A DNA stretch of 64,000 nt, taken from positions 124,001 through 188,000 of the forward strand of contig NZ_JACJOU010000004.1 in NCBI RefSeq assembly GCF_014695725.1, in the 5' to 3' direction. Position numbers and translations under genes: made by a program. Positions 1 to 9,294 of the stretch are shown piece by piece (the stretch's first letter is position 1; each line of letters opens with the position of its first letter). The DNA comes from Microcoleus sp. FACHB-672 (GTDB taxonomy: Bacteria; Cyanobacteriota; Cyanobacteriia; Cyanobacteriales; Oscillatoriaceae). The notes under the pieces were generated by a model, which ran no database searches, was not told where the DNA came from, and saw nothing but the letters and a program-made list of their open reading frames with translations.

Positions 1-126
1 TAAAGGTTTGTTTGCCCAACGCCTTCTTAAGCCTCCCGTTAAGGTGGGCCATAAGATAAATGTGTAGGCGCAAAACACCAGCGTGAAATGCCTGATTAGG
101 CTTCTAGAATCTCTAACTTGATATTG
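1..126. other. Left edge, possible end of an open frame on the minus strand
   Basis: No recognisable gene. On the minus strand an open frame of about 34 codons runs from about position 103 off the left edge, and contains an ATG at 52-50. Its short translation (including GVLRLHIYLMAHLNG) is not assigned to any family. It could be the start of a truncated protein or chance. The IS630 element begins directly to the right, so this may be flanking sequence of a gene lost or interrupted by the insertion. Confidence 0.15.
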
Positions 127-141
127 ATACCAAATCCGGTT
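127..141 (+). repeat. Left terminal inverted repeat of the IS630 element
   Basis: ATACCAAATCCGGTT, perfect inverted match to 990-1004. The TA at 128-129 is the likely target dinucleotide. Confidence 0.85.
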
Positions 142-1001
142 TATTTAAGATACTAATAACTTGTCGTATTTAAGCCAATGATAATTCGTTAAATTTTTGA
201 TTTCCTCTCTAATCTGTTCCTGAAGAACGCAACATCTTTTGGCTAACACCTCTTCCAACTCTTCAATACTTTCAAAGTGTTGGTTGACCAGCGGCTCATC
301 TACTAATGGCCATAACCTTTCTGCTGGTTGTAATTCCGGTGAGTAGGGGGGCAAAAATTCTGTCACAATTCCTATTGGTAATTTGACTTTTTTACTCTAA
401 TGCCATCCCGCTCTATCCTGCACTAAAAGTATTATTTTCTCGGTTGAAGCTCCGACTTCCTGTGCAAAGGTTTCCCAGACTAGGTTTAACCATTTTGTAT
501 TGACTCTTGGAATTAAATACCAATATGTTCTTCCGCTTTTTGGCTCCACGAATCCATATACATATACCCATTCATATCGATGCTCTACCACGGCTTTCGA
601 TCTTGACCCTACCAAAGCCCATACCTTTCTCAGTATTGGTTTCAACCCGACTCTATGTTCGTCAAAGAACCAAACTTCTATTTCCACTTTGTCGATGCTT
701 TTGGTTTTTCTTCCGTTGGTTCTTGACTCCTTCTGCTCCTAGTTCGTTATAGTTCTTGACAATCTTTTTTGCATATTGATAGCCTAATCCTACGGCTCTT
801 GCACTATTTTTTATCGTCCATCCCAAGGCGACTTTCCATAGCACGTGCCACCTCCTTGCTTCTACTGGGTCTTGGCTCATGAGATAGTTTTGTTTGAGTT
901 CACTCACATCCAAATGATTCACTAGGTTGGCTTGTTTGGGCATCGGTTTTGACTGCCTTTTTCTTGCAATTATATATGTACCTTATAATAACCGGATTTG
1001 G
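130..1001 (-). mobile_element. IS630-family insertion sequence, decayed
   Basis: The element has 15-bp perfect inverted ends (ATACCAAATCCGGTT at 127-141 and its complement at 990-1004). If the flanking TA dinucleotides (128-129 and 1002-1003) are the duplicated target, as known for IS630/Tc1 elements, the element itself is 130-1001, 872 bp. It encodes one DDE transposase on the minus strand, broken by a frame change and an in-frame TAG. Ends, TA flanks, size and transposase motifs agree with IS630. The intact ends suggest it could still be moved by a transposase supplied in trans. Confidence 0.85.
145..943 (-). pseudogene. IS630-family DDE transposase, disrupted by a frameshift and an amber stop
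   Basis: Three pieces, in transcription order: an N-terminal helix-turn-helix part (ATG at 943, open to 662), the DDE core (687-400) and the C-terminal end (396-145). The core holds FFDEHRVGL and LVQDRAGWH, with the first two catalytic aspartates. The last piece holds SPELQPAERLW with the catalytic glutamate. The core and end are in the same frame and separated only by a TAG (397-399) directly after the GWH motif, so this is a nonsense mutation. The N-terminal part and core need a +1 shift near an A-rich run around 700-715. That could be a programmed shift, as some IS630 members use, or a mutation. With the stop, the copy is very probably inactive. Confidence 0.85.
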
Positions 1002-1004
1002 TAT
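990..1004 (-). repeat. Right terminal inverted repeat of the IS630 element
   Basis: Perfect 15-bp inverted match to 127-141. The TA at 1002-1003 is the likely second target copy. Confidence 0.85.
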
Positions 1005-1521
1005 GAAACATCGCCTACAAGAAATTCTGATAGGGGTTGAGGAACATTGGGCAGGAATTTCCTAAGGGATTGATGTGTGGAATAATTGGATGCCAAAGAA
1101 TCCTGTAGCGAAAACAGCAGTAAAGCCAAGCTGACTAAGACAAACCGCAACGATGCCTATTTACGTGATTGAAATACCAAATCGGCAGAGTTTGACAATT
1201 GGAAAATCGAGGGAATTTCTGCCACGAATTGAAAATTATATGAAGCAAAGCAGTCGAATCTGAAGAGAGCGCTACTACTTAAGGTGAACCGGCAATGGCA
1301 GGGGATAATCAGAGAGTGTCTCAGTTGACGTATCTGCTGCTCAAACCAGAAAAACTTTCTGATGTCATCAAAGCGTTCTGTTTCGCACTGCCCCTAATTC
1401 TAACTTGTCTTTTCCCAGCCGGCGCAAAGCAATTTTAACAACCAGATAAATAGGAGAAATATATTTCAATTATTAATATAAATTTATTGCTCTGTCTTGC
1501 TGAAATTATCATAATTGCCTG
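1005..1521. other. Gene-poor stretch between the IS630 element and cbiD
   Basis: No supported gene. Short open pieces broken by stops occur, such as a 36-codon frame from an ATG at 1153. They may be gene debris but match nothing I recognise. The last 100 bases before cbiD are AT-rich and are the likely cbiD promoter region. No clear ribosome binding site precedes the cbiD ATG. Confidence 0.3.
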
Positions 1522-2673
1522 ATGAATCTTTCTAAACCCCGCTCTGGATATACGCTGCCGGTGTTTGCTTGCGCGGCTGCCCTCGCTGCATTACACCGGC
1601 TTAAAAACGCTTTGCAACCGATCCCGTCAGTATCAGTCGATTTAATTGAGCCGGCTGAAACAGTAGAAATTTCGATTGAACAGGTTGCCGGTATTAAAGA
1701 AGGCATGGCCTTAGCTATTACCCGCAGCGATCCCGGAGATAATCTTGACTTAACACGCAACACGCCGATTTGGGCAATGGTTGAATTCCAAAACCGGCAG
1801 AACTCTTCTCAACAAAATCTTAGTGATTCCGAATCACAAATCACTATCCAAGGAGGCGAAGGAATTGGCAGGCAAATGAACGCTAATGAGCAACCGGCAA
1901 TTTATGCCTATGCGCGGCGTTTGCTACAAGAAAACCTGAGCCGGCATTTGCAAGCCGAGGAAAAAATTACCGTCACGATTATTTTGCCAGAAGGCCGGCA
2001 GCTTGCCACCCGCACCTCAAATGAAGCCTTTGGCGTAATCGAAGGACTCTCGCTGCTGGGAACCTCCGCTATCTCTCAACCTTTAAGTGCTCCCGGACAA
2101 CTTGATGCCTACTGCGAAGAACTGCGACAAAAAGCTGGCAATTTTAATGAGTTAGTGCTCTGTGTCGGAGAAAATGGATTAGATTTAGCCAAGAACTTAG
2201 GCGTTAATCCAGAACAACTGGTGAAGACGGCCAACTGGTTAGGGCCAATTCTAGCGGTTGCCGGCACAGTGGGACTGCAATCGCTCTTATTATTTGGCTA
2301 TCACGGCAAACTGATTAAACTAGCCGGTGGAATCTTTCATACCCACCACCACTTAGCTGACGGACGCCTAGAGATTCTTTGCGCTCATTGTGGGAATTTA
2401 GGATTGCCGGCGCAGGATTTACAAGCAATTTTTAAGTGTGCCACCGCAGAAGACGCGCTGCAATATCTCCGCACGTTGGATCAAGCTGCCGGCACTGATT
2501 GGGTCAGCTTAGTTTATCGCGCAATTGCCCAAAAAATTGACCAGCGTTCACAGAATTACATCCGCAATCATACAGAAGCCGGCGTTCTCGTCGGTTCCGT
2601 TATGTTTGATCGCAAACGTCAAATCATTGTTAAAAGCGATTTAGGTGCTTCATTACTAGCAAAATTTTGTTAG
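1522..2673 (+). CDS. cbiD: Cobalt-precorrin-5B C1-methyltransferase CbiD
   Basis: 383 residues. CbiD methylates C1 of cobalt-precorrin-5B with S-adenosylmethionine in the early-cobalt (anaerobic-type) route to cobalamin, in the cytoplasm. The start SGYTLPVFACAAALAAL, the ITRSDPGDNLDLTRNTPIWA stretch and the C-terminal segment with LFGYHGKLIKLAGGIFHTHH are hallmarks of the family, and the length is typical. It is followed 153 bp downstream by guaA on the same strand. The cobaltochelatase gene cobN lies about 23 kb away, so the B12 genes are dispersed. The start is the first ATG in frame; no strong ribosome binding site is visible. Confidence 0.92.
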   Translation: MNLSKPRSGYTLPVFACAAALAALHRLKNALQPIPSVSVDLIEPAETVEISIEQVAGIKEGMALAITRSDPGDNLDLTRNTPIWAMVEFQNRQNSSQQNLSDSESQITIQGGEGIGRQMNANEQPAIYAYARRLLQENLSRHLQAEEKITVTIILPEGRQLATRTSNEAFGVIEGLSLLGTSAISQPLSAPGQLDAYCEELRQKAGNFNELVLCVGENGLDLAKNLGVNPEQLVKTANWLGPILAVAGTVGLQSLLLFGYHGKLIKLAGGIFHTHHHLADGRLEILCAHCGNLGLPAQDLQAIFKCATAEDALQYLRTLDQAAGTDWVSLVYRAIAQKIDQRSQNYIRNHTEAGVLVGSVMFDRKRQIIVKSDLGASLLAKFC

Positions 2674-2826
2674 TGTAGTTTAAATCCATAGAATGAACTC
2701 TATAGATAAGCAATTCACAAGATGCCATCAGCCTTAAGTATTCATGGCTAAATGCCGGCAAGCGAAGGGTTGATTGCTGATTGTTGATTCCATCCAAAAT
2801 CCACGCATCTAAAGTCTAAAATCAGC

Positions 2827-4458
2827 ATGACCCTGCATACACAAACCCAAGAACCCTCAGAGGCGCTCTCTTCAGGAGAGATGGAAGAAGAAGCGTTTGT
2901 AAATCGCCAGATGCTCGTAATTCTGGACTTTGGTTCTCAGTATTCGGAATTAATCGCCCGCCGCATTCGGGAGACGCAAGTTTATTCAGAAGTTTTATCT
3001 TACCGCACCACCGCTGAACAGTTGCGCCGGTTGAATCCTAAAGGAATTATTCTTTCTGGGGGACCAAGTTCTGTTTATGATGCCGGTGCCCCCCATTGTG
3101 ACCCAGAAATTTGGAATTTGGGCGTGCCGGTGCTTGGTGTCTGCTACGGAATGCAATTAATGGTGCAGCAGTTAGGCGGCGAAGTTGAGCGTGCCAAACG
3201 AGCTGAATATGGAAAAGCCTCCTTATTAATTGACGATCCCACAGATTTACTAACCAATGTGGATGATGGCACCACCATGTGGATGAGTCATGGAGATTCT
3301 GTGACAAAACTGCCAGATGGGTTCAAAGTGCTCGCTCACACCGGCAATACATCCTGTGCTGCCGTCGCCCACCATGATCAAAAGTTTTACGGCGTGCAGT
3401 TCCATCCAGAGGTGGTACATTCCATTGGCGGTTTGGCTTTAATTCGCAACTTTGTTTATCATATCTGCGAGTGCGAACCGACTTGGACAACAGAAGCGTT
3501 TGTTGAAGAAGCCATTCGAGAAATTCAGGCAAAAGTAGGCGATAAACGAGTGCTGCTGGCGCTATCGGGAGGCGTTGATTCATCCACCCTGGCTTTCTTG
3601 CTGCACCGGGCAATTGGAGATCAGCTCACTTGTATGTTCATCGATCAAGGCTTTATGCGTAAGTATGAGCCAGAACGGTTGGTGAAGCTGTTCAAAGAGC
3701 AATTTCACATTGATGTAGAGTATGTGAATGCCCGTGAGCGTTTCCTTTCACAAATTGCCGGTGTCACCGATCCAGAGAAAAAACGCAAGATAATTGGGCA
3801 CGAATTTATTCAGGTATTTGAAGAAGAGTCTAAACGCCTCGGCCCTTTTGATTATTTGGCACAAGGCACTCTGTATCCAGATGTGATTGAGTCTGCTGAT
3901 ACGAACGTTGATCCCAAAACGGGCGAACGAGTCGCGGTGAAAATTAAGAGTCATCACAATGTCGGCGGTTTGCCAAAAGATTTGCGCTTTAAATTAGTTG
4001 AACCGCTGCGGAAACTGTTTAAGGATGAAGTACGGAAAGTTGGGCGATCAATTGGCTTACCCGAAGAAATTGTGCGCCGGCATCCTTTCCCCGGCCCAGG
4101 TTTAGCCATTCGCATTTTGGGTGAAGTGACGGCGGAACGGTTAAATATTTTGCGAGATGCAGATTACGTTGTCCGCCAAGAAATTAATCAGCGGGGATTG
4201 TATCACGAATTCTGGCAGGCTTTTGCGGTGCTGTTACCAATTCGCAGTGTCGGTGTTATGGGCGATCAGCGCACCTATGCTTACCCAATCGTTTTGCGAT
4301 TAATTTCTAGTGAAGATGGCATGACGGCTGACTGGTCACGTGTGCCTTACGATCTACTGGAAACGCTTTCTAACCGAATTGTTAATGAGGTTAAAGGCGT
4401 AAACCGCGTGGTTTACGATATTACTTCTAAGCCGCCTGGAACCATCGAATGGGAGTAG
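2827..4458 (+). CDS. guaA: GMP synthase (glutamine-hydrolysing)
   Basis: 543 residues. Converts XMP to GMP with ATP and glutamine, the last step of GMP synthesis. An N-terminal class I amidotransferase domain (about 29-215) carries nucleophile Cys106 in GVCYGMQ and the His193/Glu195 pair in QFHPEV. The ATP-pyrophosphatase domain follows, with the SGGVDSS loop at 247-253, and the C-terminal dimerisation domain ends in KPPGTIEWE, the conserved family terminus. A non-conserved N-terminal extension of about 28 residues precedes the domain, so an inner start (Met29) is possible. Downstream is a hairpin-forming cyanobacterial repeat that may end transcription. Confidence 0.98.
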   Translation: MTLHTQTQEPSEALSSGEMEEEAFVNRQMLVILDFGSQYSELIARRIRETQVYSEVLSYRTTAEQLRRLNPKGIILSGGPSSVYDAGAPHCDPEIWNLGVPVLGVCYGMQLMVQQLGGEVERAKRAEYGKASLLIDDPTDLLTNVDDGTTMWMSHGDSVTKLPDGFKVLAHTGNTSCAAVAHHDQKFYGVQFHPEVVHSIGGLALIRNFVYHICECEPTWTTEAFVEEAIREIQAKVGDKRVLLALSGGVDSSTLAFLLHRAIGDQLTCMFIDQGFMRKYEPERLVKLFKEQFHIDVEYVNARERFLSQIAGVTDPEKKRKIIGHEFIQVFEEESKRLGPFDYLAQGTLYPDVIESADTNVDPKTGERVAVKIKSHHNVGGLPKDLRFKLVEPLRKLFKDEVRKVGRSIGLPEEIVRRHPFPGPGLAIRILGEVTAERLNILRDADYVVRQEINQRGLYHEFWQAFAVLLPIRSVGVMGDQRTYAYPIVLRLISSEDGMTADWSRVPYDLLETLSNRIVNEVKGVNRVVYDITSKPPGTIEWE

Positions 4459-4477
4459 AGGGCGAGAGGTAGAAACC

Positions 4478-4520
4478 CAACCCAACCTCCGCATCTCAAC
4501 AGCAGATGTAGGTTGGGTTG
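4478..4520. repeat. Palindromic GTAGGTTGGGTT-type intergenic repeat, possible guaA terminator
   Basis: CAACCCAACCT (4478-4488) pairs perfectly with AGGTTGGGTTG (4510-4520). A second short pairing (CATCT 4492-4496 with AGATG 4504-4508) extends the stem. This AGGTTGGGTT word is a common dispersed repeat in cyanobacterial spacers. A partial direct copy of the loop-side sequence (CTCCGCATCTCAACAG) recurs at about 4553-4568. There is no clear T-run, so terminator function is inferred only from position. Confidence 0.6.
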
Positions 4521-4751
4521 ATTACCCTCCGTTTCACTTCCCCCAACTCAATCTCCGCATCTCAACAGGAAAACTTAGCGGAGTCGCAGCTGATGTCTAT
4601 CCCTTCTTCTGATCTCGCTGTCTCTGCCTTGATATAAGTTTGGATTGAAACGCAGAAGTCTTGCTTGAGAGAAGGGGCTACCGGCACGGCTGAGCCGGTT
4701 AAAGTCGAATTAATGATTAGGAAGTTTGCTCTTAACCTTCCTATTAACTTT

Positions 4752-4802
4752 TGTGGAAAACTACCCATAAATCTGTGGAAAACTACCCCTTTCTGTGGAA
4801 AA
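4752..4802 (+). promoter_or_regulatory. Three tandem DnaA-box-like 9-mers
   Basis: TGTGGAAAA occurs at 4752-4760, 4774-4782 and 4794-4802, all in one orientation, spaced 22 and 20 bp, each followed by CT. The complement TTTTCCACA is the DnaA-box form described for cyanobacterial origins. No dnaA or dnaN gene lies in the window. The stretch sits between the 3' ends of guaA and the CDF gene, so promoter control of either neighbour is unlikely. It may be an origin, a DnaA-titration site, or chance repeats. Confidence 0.45.
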
Positions 4803-4832
4803 CTTTGGGGAATTTTCCTCAACTGTCGGCAA

Positions 4833-5741
4833 CTAATTTGTCTCAGATTCAGATTTGTAGGTGATATTTTCAGACTGGTAAGCCGGCGGCTCGATATGAA
4901 TCATAACTCGCACCGGGTTGTAGCGTTCTTGCAGGCGAGTTTCTACTTCTTCTGTGATTTGGTGAGCGGTTTCCACATCCTCGGCATCTACAATCATGTG
5001 CATTTCAATAAACACCTGCCGGCCTACAATGCCACGAGAAGCAATTTCGTGACAGTTAATCACTCCCGGTACTTGGATCACCATTGCATGAATGGCTTCA
5101 GGGGCAATTGCCATTTCATCAACCAGCCAGGGTAAATTGTCTTTAATCACTTGCCAGCCACTGCGAAATACTAACAGCGCGACCGGAAACGCCAGCAGAA
5201 TATCGAGCCACATTAGCCCCTGCCAGACGCCGATTAAACCGGCAATAACGAGAATTGTCACCCAAACATCACTCATGGTGTGTTTGGCGTCTGCAATCAA
5301 AATACTGCTGCCAATGCGCTGCCCGACATTGCGCTCATAATAGGTGACAAAAATATTGATGCCTAGCACAAGTAACAGCAACCACAGTTCTGAGGGAGAA
5401 ATGTTCACCGGCTTGCCCCCGTTGAGCAGCCGGTCAACTCCCCCTTTTAAAATTTCAAAGCAGGCAATGCCTAGAAATGCGGCAATTCCTAGTGCTCCCA
5501 CAGCGTCAAATTTCTGATGTCCGTAAGGGTGATCCCGATCTGGGTGGGGAGAGGCTAGTTGGTTGGTCACCAGTCCTAATATATTGTTGGCGCTGTCGGT
5601 GACACTATGCAGAGCATCGGCTAGTAAGCTAAGAGAGCCGGTGAGGAATCCCACCCCTGCTTTGATCACCAACACGACTAAATTCAGCAGCAGGGTAATG
5701 AGCAAAACTTGGCGAACTTTCGCGCGGTTATCTAGTAACAT
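4833..5741 (-). CDS. Cation diffusion facilitator (CDF) metal efflux protein
   Basis: 302 residues. A membrane antiporter expected to export a divalent metal in exchange for protons. Hydrophobic segments fill residues 12-215, followed by a cytoplasmic ferredoxin-like C-terminal domain (about 215-290). The metal-site pairs are His45/Asp49 (HSVTD) and His154/Asp158 (DAKHTMSD). An HxxxD/HxxxD set is typical of zinc-transporting CDF members, so zinc is the likely substrate (inference). The loop HPDRDHPYGHQKFD is a conserved family signature. A near-perfect dyad lies 16 bp upstream of the ATG and may be its operator. Confidence 0.92.
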   Translation of the reverse strand: MLLDNRAKVRQVLLITLLLNLVVLVIKAGVGFLTGSLSLLADALHSVTDSANNILGLVTNQLASPHPDRDHPYGHQKFDAVGALGIAAFLGIACFEILKGGVDRLLNGGKPVNISPSELWLLLLVLGINIFVTYYERNVGQRIGSSILIADAKHTMSDVWVTILVIAGLIGVWQGLMWLDILLAFPVALLVFRSGWQVIKDNLPWLVDEMAIAPEAIHAMVIQVPGVINCHEIASRGIVGRQVFIEMHMIVDAEDVETAHQITEEVETRLQERYNPVRVMIHIEPPAYQSENITYKSESETN

Positions 5742-5756
5742 AAATTTGTCTAATTC

Positions 5757-5796
5757 ACTATTAAGTTCTATGTCATTTAGTTTAGAGCTTAATAGT
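5757..5796 (-). promoter_or_regulatory. Dyad upstream of the CDF exporter, candidate operator or leader hairpin
   Basis: ACTATTAAGTTCTA (5757-5770) and TAGAGCTTAATAGT (5783-5796) form a 14-bp inverted repeat with one mismatch (G-U tolerant) and a 12-base gap. The inner edge lies 16 bp before the CDF start codon. It could be a metal-sensor operator or an mRNA hairpin. It does not match the Zur or SmtB consensus known to me. Confidence 0.4.
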
Positions 5797-5978
5797 TAAA
5801 AAGGCTTCAATTTGTTGTGGGGCAAGGCTTTTAATGTTTATAAGTTGCAGATAGAGAGAGATTTAACTGACACAATTAATCAATTGCGCTCACCGGCTTC
5901 CCAAAAATTTCAAAAATGCTTTCCCTAATGTGACGCTATCTTTTAGCATTAAGAGCAGGATGTTAAATTTGATAGCCC

Positions 5979-6335
5979 ATGTCTGTTTCCCAACTAAAAC
6001 TGAATCTCATTGAAGGTTCTGTCTCCTTTAGCTTTAGCCCCCAAGCGGCGCGAGAGTTGCAAGGGGCACTGGCAGAATTGATGGTTAAACTCAGAGCTGT
6101 GGCAAATAAAACAGCCGTGGGGGGTGGCGGTAAACCTAGCCCTCAGAAACCGATGGAATACCAGCACACCGGCGAGGTGTTTTTAGAAATTTTCTGCAAC
6201 CCGAACATTTGGCCCAGTCCATTTGCTGCGAAAGTTTTAATTACGCTGCGCGATGAGCGTATTCGCTTGACGACTGAAGCTGAACTAACTCGCACCCTTG
6301 AGGATGTTAACCAGTTTTTGGAACAAGTAGGTTAA
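5979..6335 (+). CDS. Conserved cyanobacterial hypothetical protein
   Basis: 118 residues, soluble, no signal peptide or membrane segment. Function unknown. The sequence is regular coding sequence with a glycine-rich linker (VGGGGKP at about 47-53) separating an N-terminal alpha/beta part from a C-terminal part (EVFLEIFCNPNIWPSPFAAKV) rich in conserved-looking aromatics. It is divergent from the CDF gene and 133 bp upstream of another small cyanobacterial gene on the same strand, with which it may be co-transcribed. ATG at 5979 is the only reasonable start. Confidence 0.75.
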   Translation: MSVSQLKLNLIEGSVSFSFSPQAARELQGALAELMVKLRAVANKTAVGGGGKPSPQKPMEYQHTGEVFLEIFCNPNIWPSPFAAKVLITLRDERIRLTTEAELTRTLEDVNQFLEQVG

Positions 6336-6468
6336 ATCTTCAGCACGCGTCAAGGATCGAGGGATGGGGATGTGCCGGCACCCTTGGACACCACTAACGC
6401 CAGTGAGTAGCCGAGGCGACATCATTAGCTGTATTGTGTTCCAATCGTTTTGAAGCGATTTTTAACGA

Positions 6469-6861
6469 ATGAACCCAGATAATTTAACTGATTTACTGCA
6501 AAAAGGATTTCGCGTCACCTTGGGCGCTACAAGTGCCTTCGTTGAAAGTCTGCAAGACTCCGAAAAACGCGATGAAAATCTTTCTAAGATGCAATCAGAT
6601 TTCGGTAAACTAACGGAGGAGTGGGCGGACAAAGGCGCGGTGACTGAGCTGGAAGCCCGAAACTTCGTGGATACTCTCTGGACTCAACAGGCTCAATCGG
6701 CAAACAGCGAAACAACGGCGGCAGGAGATGCCACCGTTACGACAAGCGCCGAGTCGGTTGCCGATCCTGATGTTCAGGCAGATGTTGAAGCGCTAACGGC
6801 ACAACTTGCGGCGCTTCGAGCTGAGCTGGAGAATCTCAAGTCTTCAGACTCTAACGGGTGA
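6469..6861 (+). CDS. Small phasin-like / hypothetical protein
   Basis: 130 residues, acidic. The N-terminal half (DLLQKGFRVTLGATSAFVESLQ, continuing to about 75) is a predicted amphipathic helical region that resembles the start of phasin-type proteins. This is followed by a low-complexity Ser/Thr/Ala linker (about 76-105) and a C-terminal coiled coil of heptad-like leucines and alanines (VEALTAQLAALRAELENLK). No transmembrane segment. The resemblance to phasins is only by helix pattern and is not a firm assignment; no PHA genes are nearby. Confidence 0.7.
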   Translation: MNPDNLTDLLQKGFRVTLGATSAFVESLQDSEKRDENLSKMQSDFGKLTEEWADKGAVTELEARNFVDTLWTQQAQSANSETTAAGDATVTTSAESVADPDVQADVEALTAQLAALRAELENLKSSDSNG

Positions 6862-6909
6862 AGGGTGCCGGTTGCCAGAGTGTAACCTTAAATCCCCTTA
6901 AAAACATAA

Positions 6910-6938
6910 AGTGCTCGTTAGGTATCCAATCGAGCACT
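6910..6938 (-). terminator. Hairpin, likely terminator of the DUF4327 gene
   Basis: AGTGCTCG and CGAGCACT form a perfect 8-bp stem with a 13-base loop. Read leftward, the stem is followed by TTTATGTTTTT, giving an intrinsic-terminator shape about 75 bp beyond the minus-strand gene ending at 7014. Confidence 0.6.
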
Positions 6939-7013
6939 CACAATGCCTATATTACGGGCGGTTTTTCAACCGACAAACAAGTCTTTGAGGCACCGCAGCG
7001 CCGATTTAATAAT

Positions 7014-7238
7014 TTAATCGTTGTCCCAGACTTCACGACCCATGAGGTCGCCAATCCGGTCTCTTAGTAAGAAGTTGCATCTTTCTAACTCGTTTTCTAC
7101 GCAGGCCCACTCACGCGCCGGTATATACTGACACAGACTGTAAATGGGTTGCTGGCGGCTAACGATGCCTTTACTCACGAGCTGCCGAGCTTCATCTTTT
7201 ATGACATCGATGGAGTATCGAACGGTAGACAAATTCAT
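7014..7238 (-). CDS. DUF4327 family protein
   Basis: 74 residues, soluble. The family is nearly confined to cyanobacteria and its function is unknown. Recognised by VRYSIDVIKDEARQLVSKG, the block SRQQPIYSLCQYIPAREW, and the closing LRDRIGDLMGREVWDND, which run end to end with no insertion, so the protein is full length. It stands alone, with a terminator-like hairpin downstream and about 400 bp of non-coding sequence upstream. Confidence 0.9.
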   Translation of the reverse strand: MNLSTVRYSIDVIKDEARQLVSKGIVSRQQPIYSLCQYIPAREWACVENELERCNFLLRDRIGDLMGREVWDND

Positions 7239-7647
7239 ATTAATCCTTTCAATCTTGATTTACAAACTAGCCGGGGTAGACCGTGAAAACCACTAAGGGG
7301 AGATGAAATATCTCGTAACAGGAGGTAAAACTCCCTACTTGATATATTAAACGTAAATTTGTATCTAGGTATACTGAATCCTTTCTATTGTCACGCTAAG
7401 TCCCCCGGAATTAGGTTAAATAATTATTAAGAATTTCCCAGATCTGAAGTTGGGTAAGCGGGCTGATGTGGTTGTATCCCTTACAATACCGTCATTCTGC
7501 CGCTGCCTGAAGCGTTGATAAAATTTTCGCTTTGGTAGAGCTGGGTGTTCCTCCTGCCGCTAGGCATGAATCGACAAGCTTTTCCCACTGCCGGTCAACG
7601 CTAAGGATTATGTAAATTACAAAGATTTGAATGTCGTCTCCGCCAGA
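7239..7647. other. Intergenic region upstream of the DUF4327 gene
   Basis: No gene supported. AT-rich near 7320-7440, which should hold the DUF4327 promoter on the minus strand. Small GGAG/CTCC pairings near 7300-7345 could fold in the leader but none is convincing as a known regulatory RNA. Confidence 0.3.
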
Positions 7648-9294
7648 TCAGAAAGTTTGGGAGAGAGAAAAGGAAGTACCAAACAAGGTTTCTAGCGCGA
7701 GTGCTTGGGCGGGAAGCGTTTGTCCGTAGGAAAACACGTAAGTTATTTCTTTCGGTAGATCCGCTGAGAGCTGCTTTAATACATAAGGACTACCGTAAAC
7801 CACTAATGCCTGTAGTTCCCCAGTTTTTAATAATTTTTTAAACCAAGCGAGTGCTGCCTCACTTACCTGGGCGCTGCTGCGGAAGGGATTGCCACGAATA
7901 AAGATTTGCAGCAATGTGGGGTGCAAGTTGCCTGCCGCTAAATTTTTGAGCAGAAAATTGCTGTTGCGGTCACAGATTTGGAGTTGATAGCCAAGTTGTT
8001 TGGGGAAGTCGATTGCCGGCGCGTGGTGGCCCAACACATCGCTGAGAAGGATGTCATCAAGGATGATGAGGTTCTGTAGATTGTCCTTTTTGTCAACCGG
8101 CAAAGGCAAAGAGCCACCGGCTTGCATTGAATCCTGCAAGATACTGGCAGCAGCATTTTGGGCTGCCGGTGTGGCGAGGAGACTGAGCGCTGCATCCTGA
8201 GTGGTGGAATAATTTTGTGCGGATTGTTCGTAAATTTTCCGCTTGGCTTGCCAAATTCGCTCGACGGAGGCGCGAATTCGTTCTGGGGAAATGCGACCGG
8301 CTGCAACGGCATCACATACAGCTTTGATCGCATTCGCGGGATCAAGCGGCATCAGCAGAATATCGGCACCGGCTTCTAACGCTAAAATCGGGGCTTCATT
8401 CGGGCCATATTCATTGGCGATGGCACCCATTACCAAGGCGTCGGTGACAATTAAGCCATTAAATCCCAGCTTTTCTCGCAACTGGCCGGTCAAAATTTGA
8501 TGGGACAGAGTGGCCGGTTTCTCAGCGTCCCAGCATTTAATCACCAAATGAGCGCTCATGACTGCATCGACATCGGCAGCTATGGCAGCGGTAAAGGGCG
8601 GTAATTCAATTTCTGCGAGTCTATCGCTGCTGTGGGGCAACACCGGCAGTTCTAGATGGGAATCAACGGCTGTGTCGCCGTGTCCGGGAAAATGCTTGGC
8701 GGTGGTTAAAACCGGCCACTGATGAGCACCGCGAATAAACGCACTTGCCAGCCGGCTTACCGTTGCCGGTGTTTCACCAAATGAGCGGACATTAATCACC
8801 GGGTTGTCGGGATTATTGTTCACATCCACCACCGGCGCAAGCACCCAGTTAAAGCCGAGAGCGACTGCTTCTTGAGCGGTGAATGCTCCCATTGCTTCGG
8901 CGTAGCCTTCCGCTTTAACCGGGTCTTTGCCGGCAATGGCACCGAGGGCCATCGGTGGCGGAAACCAAGTGGCCCCGTCAAACCGTTGGCCCGTGCCTTC
9001 TTCGATATCAGAGGCAAGCAGCAAGGGAATTTTAGACCAAGATTGCAGCTGTTGAGTTCGTAAAATCAGATCGCCGCTGTTCCCCACCGGCAACAGCACA
9101 CCTCCGACACCGAGGTTGGCGATCAAGTGTTTGAGGTTGGCTGCCGTTGGTTCCCATTCCGGATAACGAATTTGGTGATCAAACAGGTAGCCAGACGCCC
9201 GAATTACGAACATTTGAGCCACCTGTTCCTCTAAGGAGAGGGTTTTCACGTCAGGCAGCGCTGCTTTGGAATCAAAATTCGCCAAATCTGTCAA
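7648..9294 (-). CDS. Glycoside hydrolase family 3, beta-N-acetylhexosaminidase (NagZ-like)
   Basis: 548 residues. Expected to release N-acetylglucosamine from muropeptides or chitin-type sugars. The GH3 barrel (about 20-345) holds KHFPGHGDT (200-208) followed by DSH (211-213), the His/Asp acid-base dyad of NagZ-type enzymes, and the nucleophile Asp285 in IVTDAL. A C-terminal domain of about 180 residues resembles the second alpha/beta domain seen in longer GH3 proteins. No signal peptide, so it is probably cytoplasmic. The frame opens with a TTG (9294) overlapping the rbfA stop codon, which implies translational coupling; an inner start at Met28 is possible. Confidence 0.88.
   Translation of the reverse strand: MTDLANFDSKAALPDVKTLSLEEQVAQMFVIRASGYLFDHQIRYPEWEPTAANLKHLIANLGVGGVLLPVGNSGDLILRTQQLQSWSKIPLLLASDIEEGTGQRFDGATWFPPPMALGAIAGKDPVKAEGYAEAMGAFTAQEAVALGFNWVLAPVVDVNNNPDNPVINVRSFGETPATVSRLASAFIRGAHQWPVLTTAKHFPGHGDTAVDSHLELPVLPHSSDRLAEIELPPFTAAIAADVDAVMSAHLVIKCWDAEKPATLSHQILTGQLREKLGFNGLIVTDALVMGAIANEYGPNEAPILALEAGADILLMPLDPANAIKAVCDAVAAGRISPERIRASVERIWQAKRKIYEQSAQNYSTTQDAALSLLATPAAQNAAASILQDSMQAGGSLPLPVDKKDNLQNLIILDDILLSDVLGHHAPAIDFPKQLGYQLQICDRNSNFLLKNLAAGNLHPTLLQIFIRGNPFRSSAQVSEAALAWFKKLLKTGELQALVVYGSPYVLKQLSADLPKEITYVFSYGQTLPAQALALETLFGTSFSLSQTF

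Noticed and set aside
500-752. Two overlapping rightward open frames opposite the transposase
   Set aside because: They are antisense shadows of the DDE core, with no family features.
1153-1263. 36-codon rightward frame beginning MPIYVIEIP
   Set aside because: Short, no ribosome binding site, flanked by stop-ridden sequence, no recognisable family.
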